In this document: positions 1 through 8,700 of the stretch, one piece after another
How positions within the stretch are numbered: the stretch's first letter is position 1
Layout of the letters: each line of letters opens with the position of its first letter
Origin: Atriophallophorus winterbourni
Lineage: Eukaryota > Platyhelminthes > Trematoda > Plagiorchiida > Microphallidae
DNA length: 64,000 bases
Assembly (NCBI GenBank): GCA_013407085.1
Contig: JACCGJ010011207.1
Location: forward strand, 24,371 to 88,370
Direction: 5' to 3'
Notes under the pieces: model-generated
What the model was told of the DNA's origin: nothing
What the model saw: only the letters and a program-made list of their open reading frames with translations
Databases searched by the model: none
Made by a program: the position numbers and the translations under genes

Positions 1-362
1 AGCTCCCACTGTCTATAAAATGCTCCCAATGGCAAGCGTCTCAAATAGCCTCTGACAACCAAGTCCATCTTCTGGCCTTCACGAGTGGTTGCCCGAGCTC
101 GGTGGAACTGTTTCTATCAACAGGAGAAGGGGAGAGAGCGAGTGACGGGCGCCTGAAAACCAGTTTGCTTCGGGCAGATGGAGCTCGTTAGCCTGGGATG
201 GCATTTCATCTAAGGGAAGGAAAACCCTGATTTTAAACCCCCGCTTCCTTGCGGGATACCCGGTCGCGGGAAATGCTTCGAGAGAAAACCCTGAGGAAAA
301 TCTGAAACAGAGTCTGGCAGACTGTTAGTTGGTGCACAGCACCTCTTTCTGGCAACTCCCTG

Positions 363-632
363 CTGCCTTGCAGGTCGCACTTGGTTATGCAAAGGCTAGA
401 GAAGCTGACTCGAACAAACGCCGAGTGGTGCTGGGGACTCCGCTTTGTACCCAAATTCCCAAGAATCTTCATTGAAGCCGACTCATCTTCCAGGAGGCGA
501 TAGTCTCACAAAAGTAAATGTAAAGTAAGTAACGTCATCACTGCTGCACTTCTGAAACACTTGTGGATGACGAAGAAGAATCTTCATTGAAGCGGACTCA
601 TCCTCCAGGTGGAGGTAGTCGCACAAAATAAT
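363..632 (-). repeat. dispersed repeat R1, copy 1, with partial second copy
   Basis: Positions 363-530 match, in reverse orientation and at roughly 93 percent by eye, the segment 9472-9633. The shared block includes 'ggtcgcacttggttatgc' and 'cttcattgaagccgactc'. The end of the unit recurs at 577-632, giving a short direct duplication inside the copy. Between the two, 'aacacttgtggatgacg' near 550 resembles a stretch of the Gypsy gag relic at 38.3 kb. The open frames here are incidental. The repeat class is not recognised. Confidence 0.7.
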
Positions 633-1009
633 AATAATAATTCAATGCTCAGTGGGCATCACAATTTTTAGTAAAAAAGATGTTAATCGAAGCAGCTACG
701 AAAATCTAATTTACCTTAACGTACCCGACAATATGTGATCTACTTTCAGTCTCACTTTAGCTTTCTCTCAGGGAAGTGTGTTTCAGTTCCCATTGCCTTC
801 TACTAGAAACATCATCGAGCAATAGATGAAATCAATATACGTGGTGCGCTGAAACGTTAAAGGTATGAGCGCAAATCTCCAGAATGCAAACGAAGGAACT
901 TCTTTATCTATAGTTTGCGAGCGCGATTTCTAAAGCTTTTATCCAGGTACTGAGCTGCAAGCAGAATCTGGTTGGAGTCTCGACGCCATTTTCTGTAAAT
1001 CTGTCTAGG

Positions 1010-1100
1010 CCTGGGCAACCTAACAGTCAGCCGACGCGCAGTATCTGATCGTGCGGCACTTCATCTGGGTCCAGGCTTGTGGTACACAGGCTTGGTTTCC
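1010..1100 (+). repeat. R2 SINE-like repeat fragment
   Basis: Shares the R2 consensus pieces 'ctgggcaacctaacagtca' and 'gtgcggcacttcatctggg' with copies near 1.45, 1.85, 5.2, 6.4, 7.9, 11.2, 37.7, 37.9 and 39.2 kb. R2 reads roughly as an upstream 'catatctgtctatgcatggg' block, a 'ctgacagtatcttagcccacg' block, and a 'gtgcggcactttgcctgga' block. No RNA polymerase III box could be confirmed. Confidence 0.6.
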
Positions 1101-1369
1101 GTTCATTGCGGATCTCACTACTTCAATACTGCATTAACTGTGCAACACAGAAATACTTCCTAATGAATTATGCACTCGTACCCACAAAATAAACTTCAAA
1201 ACCAACTAAGCTTATCAAGCAAACTCTTTAATAATCATTTTGTTTACTAACATGACTGTATAAAATCACATGCCTGATCCAGGTAAAGTGCCTTGATTGT
1301 GACATCGATGCTTGTCGTACGGGAGCACGGGCATGCGGCCGTGCAGTTCTTCCTTGCTATGCTTGTAAC

Positions 1370-1560
1370 ACCGTGTTAAATTGATTTGCCACCGGTAGTG
1401 AACTGCATGTGAAATTATGCTGGATTCCCACTGCCATTTCTATTTTCATATCTGTCTATGCATGGGCAATCTGACAGTATCTTCTATCACGTACAATCCA
1501 TGTTGGTGCGCACTTTCCACGGATTAGGTTTATGATTTCATACATGGTTTTGAAGCCTGA
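1370..1560 (+). repeat. R2 SINE-like repeat, longer copy
   Basis: Holds the left part 'ttgccaccggtagtgaact' and the central 'catatctgtctatgcatggg' and 'caatctgacagtatcttc' blocks, then a diverged 'gcgcactttccacggatta' block. The left part resembles 7850-7870, showing that the unit extends further 5' than most copies retain. Confidence 0.55.
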
Positions 1561-1845
1561 ATGTTTGCTCCTTTATCTGCCTGGTTACGTTCTCAGCACG
1601 CGCCCGTCAGAGCTCTAAGTAAAGTATTTTCTCCTAGCGTAGCTGCCCTAGCGATGGGTTCCCTCTGCTGGAAGCAATGTGGTTTCAGGTCAATTTACGA
1701 ATTTAATGGCAATTCCTTTACTAGTCTATGTGGTGCACGCCATCTGCAATGATGCAGTGTTTCTGTCATGTAGGGGAACACCATTAATAGACTATCAATA
1801 AATACATACTGTAGTCACTGTCATGGCGTTCGTATTATTTTTAGC

Positions 1846-1925
1846 CGAAGACGGGCAGCCTGACAGTATGTTAGCTCACGTGGACTGCGGCATTTTGCCT
1901 AACTCAGGCTTGTGATTTCATGTTT
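1846..1925 (+). repeat. R2 SINE-like repeat fragment
   Basis: Contains 'acgggcagcctgacagtatg', 'cacgtggactgcggcatttt' and 'caggcttgtgatttcatg', the same blocks in the same order as at 11.2 kb. Diverged, 5'-truncated. Confidence 0.5.
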
Positions 1926-2505
1926 GTTACTACTCATCAGTACCAAGTCCTTCTAAATATTCACAATGTTGATGACAACGGTCCACATTGGAAGCACTGG
2001 ACTCGATTTTCATTCTTATTTGAGCTCATCAGCAGTGCCTATCCTCTGGCTCTTGTCCGACCATTACCATTGTATTTATACGCCTTAGGCCTTATCTACT
2101 GTTCACCGTTTGACCGTTTAAGCATTCATGAATGTTTCCCTAGACTGGGACATTTGAATATTTCGAAGGACTTGTGGTTTTATACATGCATGCATTATCA
2201 TCATTTCATTTTACCTGGAGTCTGTTAGTTACTGTGAATCTTCGTCTAGCTCGAGACTTGTGTTGTCATAGATTCACATAGCTTTTATGGTGATTCGCTT
2301 GTCCGAATTTGTAGTGACGAAAATCTGATCAATTCCCGTATCGTTACGCTCGCACCTGGAAGACGCCTAATTCACACGTTTGATAGGTTTTTATCTCGAA
2401 ACGCTTGCTCGCTCAAGTATCCTATTTTCATGCCGTATCATTAAATTGTTTGCCAGTTTTACTTGGTGCATTCGCGTGGTTATTTTCTCTTCTCACAACA
2501 CCTAG

Positions 2506-2771
2506 AGAGAAAGAAGCTGACCTACAATACATAACCGCCTCAATAGAATTGCTTATCATCGATCAAGCGGAAATGCTTCTTATGCAAAACTGGTCGAATG
2601 TACAAACGATAGTTTCCATGCTCAACCAACGTCCTACAAAGTCCGCATTCGCTTCTGCCGCTCGAATACGGTTGGCCTATTTGGCTGGCTACGGGCGTCG
2701 ATATCGTCAATCGTTGATCTTTTCGGCAGTAAATGCTCCTCAAATTAGTCTACTTTTGGGAGACTGTGAAA
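2506..2771 (+). CDS. UTP25: UTP25 exon with IDQAE segment
   Basis: Acceptor 'cacaacacctag' precedes 2506 and donor GTGAGC starts at 2772. It enters in phase 2 and leaves in phase 1. The product runs from 'EKEADLQYITASIE' through 'LIIDQAEMLLMQNW' to 'SAVNAPQISLLLGDCE', matching the family's 'SIEVLIVDQAD.fLMQNWEHV' region, the remnant of the Walker B helicase motif. Open reading continues past the donor to 2914, but the residues beyond do not resemble the family. Confidence 0.85.
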
Positions 2772-5700
2772 GTGAGCCTTATGTTGTATTAAATCGGCTG
2801 TTTTGTCATTTGCTTTCATTGAGTTGCTGTAAATTAATCGATTTTATTAAACCGTTTGTTTTGTCCTGGTCACCAGAGCATTTTGAAGGAGCCACACAAC
2901 GATATCATAAATAATACTAATTCGCAAAGCCGGTCGTAGGATGTTTGTAATTGAAATTCATGCGAATACACTTTTTCGTTCAAGCTCAAGTGGTTTAACC
3001 CATCTACATGTGTGTGGGCACATGTGATTGAACAGTTTGGTCGCGCCAGCCTTATCCAATAGTGGCTTACAAGTTCAAACCTTGTTTAATATTTCTCCAC
3101 TGTTTAAATCCATGCGGATCCTGATCGTATAATCCCTATCTGATGAGTCCAAACATCACGTAACCGGTCGTGTGGTGTGTGTATGTGCGATGGAAATGCA
3201 TGCAAATACGGGTTAATATTATTATTTCATATTTCTTGCTGTAATGGGATGCTTTTTTGTTAAGTAACTTGTGTTCAATGCACTGAGACTGCGCCTTTAA
3301 GTTACACGGTAGTTCGTTTTCAGGTGGCCGGATCATTGTTTAATTCTTAGTGCATCGACTGCTCAACGAATTCCATTACGTACCAACATCAGATCACCAA
3401 GCTGTGAACATTTGATTTGGGTGAAAAACGCATGATTTTTCTACTGCTGTACTTATAGTCAATAGCAAATGAGGATTTATCCTCGAATTCGCAAATAATT
3501 GGGTTTAGCACAAGGTCAGATCGGCGTTCGAATGTCAGGTCACGGATACGCATACCTGATTAGCGGCAATAACCGCGAAACCGGTTGTGTGCTTCCGTCC
3601 TGCTTTTCGAACGTCATATACTACTTATTAATAAAAATCTGGCTTCAATCTAAAATAAACCATCGTGCTGTTATTGGAATGTTGAAAAATATTCCAAACA
3701 GTTACCGGTGCTGCATTGCAACGCTTGTGGGATTTAGCTTAGTCCTCGAATTCGCAAATAGCGGTTTGTCATTGAACCTGAATGGTCGAATCTATAAAGC
3801 ACTAATCCGATAAGTTGTAGCATGCTTGCAAAACCATTTTCCAGTCTAAATAAACATTAAAGCTTTTAGAGATCTGCGCCAGCTACGTGGTTGGCATCAG
3901 CTGGCACCATTCATTTTCTGATACAAGTTTCGAGAGAATAATCGGTCACTTTAGTCATTTCACATTCTTTGCGTCGATCGAATGAGCGAAAAACCTTTTA
4001 GATTGTTAGCATAAAACACCTTTAAGGCTCACTGTCTCCACCCGATGACGGCAAACAGATAGAAACCGGTTATGGAGTGTAGGCGTTTGGGATGTGAGCA
4101 ACAATATACTCTGGTCGTTTCTAAGCGTCTTTAGCGCTTGACCAAGAATTGTCTGTGTTTCTGTATTTGAACACCGTGGTTCGTTGTTCGAATCCTGCAT
4201 AACAGTGATATTCAACTCTAACTTTGTTTACCACTATTCCGCTGATGCGAGGCTCACTGAACCTAATCTTACTGTCTCCACCTGATGACGGCAAACAGCC
4301 AGAAACCTTTTGTAGAGAATAGGTGCGGGGTATGTGAGCAACATATTACAAAATTCACCGTCATCTACATCATTCATATCCAATACGTGATAAACATTAA
4401 GGTTGAATATTGTATGAGTCTGTTCCCACCTGAGACGGTTTGACAATATTTGTATACACTACTTTAATGTTAGTAAGTAAATCGTTAATTGTGAACCGAT
4501 TATTCCCCACGTTTCCGTATTTTCATTTTAGACTTCCAGGGTTTCAATTACATCCCCCCTGTGTTTCCCAGCACTGGTCCGTACGCTTCGTTATTGCCGA
4601 CTAACATCCGAATACCAGGTTCAAAGTTGGTTAACACTTCGGATTGCAATAACTCGAACAATCATGAAGTGAAACTGGAATTCCTCAGCTTCGCAGTTGC
4701 GGGTCAAGCGATGAAGTCTTCATATAACGCGGATGCAATTGATGATAGTGCAGATGAAATGGATACCACAGATGCCGAGACTAAAGACACAGCGTTATCC
4801 CTTCCGAAAGGCCAGATTCTGCTTTCGGTTGGTGTTATTCCCGATACAGATTTCTCGTATTTGTGTAAGTTTTTGTGACACTGCTCTATTTAACGTCATG
4901 TATTTTCATGAAAACATGCACCCTATCACAAATGCTGCTTGTTAACTGAACGCCTTTTCGTGACTTTATATAAATTTGCGGTTCAGATTATATTCGCCGA
5001 GTTCATGTATTTCTTGCTAATTTTTCGTCTTCCGGCCACTTCACTTAAGCTTGCTTTGATGAGTGGCGTGAAATCCGAACGGAAGTTGCCGTGCTGGTGT
5101 CGTTCCACTCGTTCAAAACACCTGATTGAACGCATGTTGTGCTCGAAGTCTAGGCACTTCATCACAGTTTGTGTTTCACAGGTTCATATGGTATGGTATG
5201 AAAGCACAAGCCTAATCCAGGCAAAGTGCTGCATAGTCAGAGACTGCACGTGGGCTAAGATGCTGTCAGGTTGCCGAGGCCTAGACAGCTATGAGGAAGA
5301 AAAAAGAACAGTAAATGATAGTGAGGCTCCAGCCTATTTCAACATGCAGCTCACTACCTCTGGCCAATCAATTCAGGTTCAGTAGGTTTTGGGTACCACC
5401 CTCCTCCATCTTTTGAGGATTTTTCACGTGTTATGGTTGTATGTCAAGTAAGCACTCTGTACTTGATTCCGCTGTACTGCTGTCCTTAATGTTGATGCGG
5501 CTAGATGATGTCAGAAAAACCTCTTGATCGGTATTCAAACTCAAACTTTGTTCTTCTCCAAACAATTTATTCAAACTTGTTTTGAGGCACAAACAGATTC
5601 AATCCGTAAAATGCCTCTCGATGTCGATTCGTTAATCACTTCTGCCCCGGGAACAGTTCCATTTCCTATTGAGTTTAAAAATTCGTCCTAACAATCAGCT

Positions 5701-8700
5701 TACTTAAGTCTCCTGATTAATGGATTGGTTCATCTTGCGTCTGTAGTGTAGAACACCCTCAACCAGTATATCAATTCACATACCTCTATTCAAGTATTGC
5801 AATTAACCCTTTGCTAGAAAGTGCGATCAATTAACCTACTAACATTTTGTCTTTCTTTTTCTACTCTTTAAATCACGGAATAAAAAGAAACCGCAAACTG
5901 ACTAAACTTCGTTACACACATTGTGCATGCTCCACTCGTTCCTTTATGCTGAATAACATTTGAGCACTCGTACATGGACAGGAGCTCAATGTTGTTCAAA
6001 AAATCACAATACCTCGCGCATTTGCAAATTCTGCTTGCCCGTTGTTTTTACATGCTCGTTCATCTGCTTTCCCGGCTTCGTGTTACTTGACACATTGTCT
6101 GTCTACGGACCCTTTCTCCATTATGACGATAAATGTTTTTCATTTATGAAAAATTCGTCCTGAGTGGACTAGGTAACGAATGCTCAAGTGCTCGCTATAG
6201 TCGGTCTGCCAAGCTGTTTCATACCATTACACATCCTTGCAAAGATTGAGTAGCCACGCTGATATTTCGAGCAACCAAAGAGAACGGGTAAACTGATGTG
6301 ATGGCATGGTACTCGATAACCTACGTAGGCAGAACTTCTGTACTCTGGGGCTAACACCGTGCGGAATCACGCGGAAGTCTCACTGCCATTGTTTTTTTCC
6401 TTTCCCGTATCTGACTAGGCATGGACAATATGAAAGTGGTTTAGCTCCCGAATCGGACTGTTTAGTCATTCAAAAAGTTGCAAAACATGAAATTCATGCG
6501 ATGTGATGTACATCCATGGTCGACATCGACCGACGGAGGCCAACAAGTCTATGACGATGTGGCACTTTGCCTGGATCAGGCTGGTGATTTCATACATACA
6601 TACTCAATCACTACGTTTTTAGCATATCTCACCAAGTTATCGATTTTAAAGTTTGTCACCTCTATCCACGTGATACGCGATGCTCAAAACAACTTTGCTT
6701 GACTGTCGCCGATTCAATGGAATCCGTCACGCTTCAATTATAATATGACAATAATTTTGTTAGAAGTTTGAGTTTGTTCATCAAGATTTGACTGAGTGCT
6801 CGATGATTTTTTGAATAATGTGAAATTGTGGGGGATTTTAGCAAAACACTACCGCGGTCTTTTGTAAATGTGTCAACGTGCTTCCAGGAATCTTTTTATG
6901 GTTTAGTTTCCGTACTCGGTGGTTTCATAGTTCAACCCCTGGATATTGACGTTATTTTTTGCTTGAACCAACCACTGATGACAAGAGGCTTTCAGGAATG
7001 TGACTTCTTTTGCCGGAATGTAGGTAACTTGATGGAGCCCCTTTTGATTGACAATCAAATGTAATCATCCTTCTCTTAATGTTTTATTCTCATATTTTTA
7101 TACTTCATGTAAACTGTCTCATTGCCACTCAACCCTCGGTCTTCGCTTGGCATGTTTTATTCTTTGACGAGATAGTTTCGGGCAATCACCCAGTGTAAAC
7201 ATATTGTTGTTTTTCGACTTGATAACATTCTGATTAACTCAAAAGGTTAATCCTCATGTCTCACTAGAATGAAGTGCACTTCAAATTTCGTTGTTTATGT
7301 GGTCGTCACATGGAGACAGTCCGCTCCAAGGGTGGAGTTTATGCGATCCGGTATCTCAGTGGTTATATGCACATGATGCTATCGAAAAACCTTGCTCATT
7401 ACTCTCAACATCTCATTGGTATGGTGTATTATCATTGTCAGTTAGAGGGACCCATAAATTTTGTAGAAATAACAATGTAAACCTCAAGAAAAGTATCTTG
7501 CTAATGTTACTCTATCCAGGCATTGTACATCGCTGCTGCTTGTTCGTGCTGGGTGCATGGATTGCCCTCTTCCGCGAAACTTGTGCGAGGTAGATGTGTG
7601 AGGTTTATCCCTTATGATTTAATAGTAGATTATTATCAATACTCCTTGGTGAATGTAACAACCTCTGCGTTTAATAGTTTGACCCGGAATCACTTTGTGA
7701 CTCTGGTTTGCAATGCCATGTTTCGTTCTGCGAACTCCATTTATCAGTATATTGTGGTACTAACATCCCATCACTTACACACCACTATTTAGCAGTGTTT
7801 TTAATGCGCACCGATGTGATGTGCAGCTCTCACCGTGCTGAATTTATTTGTCACCGGTCGTGAGCTATACCGGAAAGACTGTCATTTCTATTTTCATTCG
7901 CATACCTGTCCGGGCTTGGGCAACTTGGTATTATCTTAACCGATGACTGTGTGGCACTTTGTCTTGTGGTTTTATACTTGTGATTTCATACAATGTTTTC
8001 ATCGTGGCTCGTTTAAATGTTCTCCAGCTGGTCGATCCATTCCAATCGCTCGTATGAATGCATTCAAAAGTCGTATTCTACCACGTCTAAGCCGAGGCCT
8101 AGATCCACGCGTGCTAATCTACGTCCCGGATTTCTTCGATTTGGAACAACTTCGTTTATTGTTGACTGCGGAATCATTGGATTTTTGTTGCATCCATGAG
8201 TATGTGCCAGTATAAACGTCATTGCTTTTCAACGAGTGCACTCGCTTTCGATATATAGATAACTCCAGTTAAGCTTGCTAAGGAAGTTTGCAATGAATCG
8301 GTTAGTATAGGTTTGTTTGGTAACGTTTCGCTTCTGAACACAGAAGCTTCGTCAGACCAAGGGTTTCGGTACGAACAGTGTTCAGGTTTAAATGATACTG
8401 TTCGTATCGACATCCTTGGTCTGACGAAGCTTCTGTGTTCAGAGGCGAAACGTTACCAAACAAACCTGCTCTAACCGATTCATTGCAAAGGTTCTTTTCA
8501 TGATTATGGACTCCCGATCGGTCTCGAATATTTTCAAATACTTCCGTTTAGCTTCTTTTATAAAACTGGTTTCCGCGATTATATCCCCGATATTTCATTA
8601 CTGCCGATCGTTTGCACACTAGTGTAAGCTGTTTTGCCATTATAAATGCCTGCTGATGGATTTTAGTGCCAAGAAGCCATCGACTAAAATAACTGTGTGA

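Larger units (their letters stand above)
633..2505. other. upstream or intronic DNA with short dispersed repeats
   Basis: No exon can be supported. UTP25 exons upstream of 2506 must exist (that exon starts in phase 2), but a search by eye for the expected 'SPLGLR'-like helicase-fold segment found nothing, so they may lie left of the window. The stretch holds three fragments of the R2 repeat listed separately. Confidence 0.5.
4865..8027. other. UTP25 intron with repeat fragments
   Basis: A 3.2 kb intron bounded by GTAAGT and a 'ttctccag' acceptor. It holds R2 repeats, a LINE 3'-tail scrap near 6.45-6.56 kb and a worn family E hammerhead relic at 5484-5530 (minus). None of its open frames resembles a protein I know. 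Confidence 0.55.
8288..8488. repeat. palindrome of two family D hammerheads (91 bp arms)
   Basis: Left arm 8288-8378 and right arm 8398-8488 are imperfect reverse complements of equal length with a 19 bp spacer. Each arm carries one hammerhead, reading outwards on opposite strands. The outer ends carry 'gcaatgaatcggttag', which also flanks other family D copies (14.7, 16.7 kb), and the inner ends 'cgaacag'. This looks like two PLE termini joined head to head. Confidence 0.85.

Noticed and set aside
1920..2228. 102-codon plus-strand frame
   Set aside because: Overlaps an R2 repeat at its start, hydrophobic mixture without family resemblance, and no splice link to UTP25.
2771..2914. Continuation of the UTP25 frame to 2914
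   Set aside because: A GTGAGC donor at 2772 closes in phase with the next exon, and residues beyond it do not fit the family.
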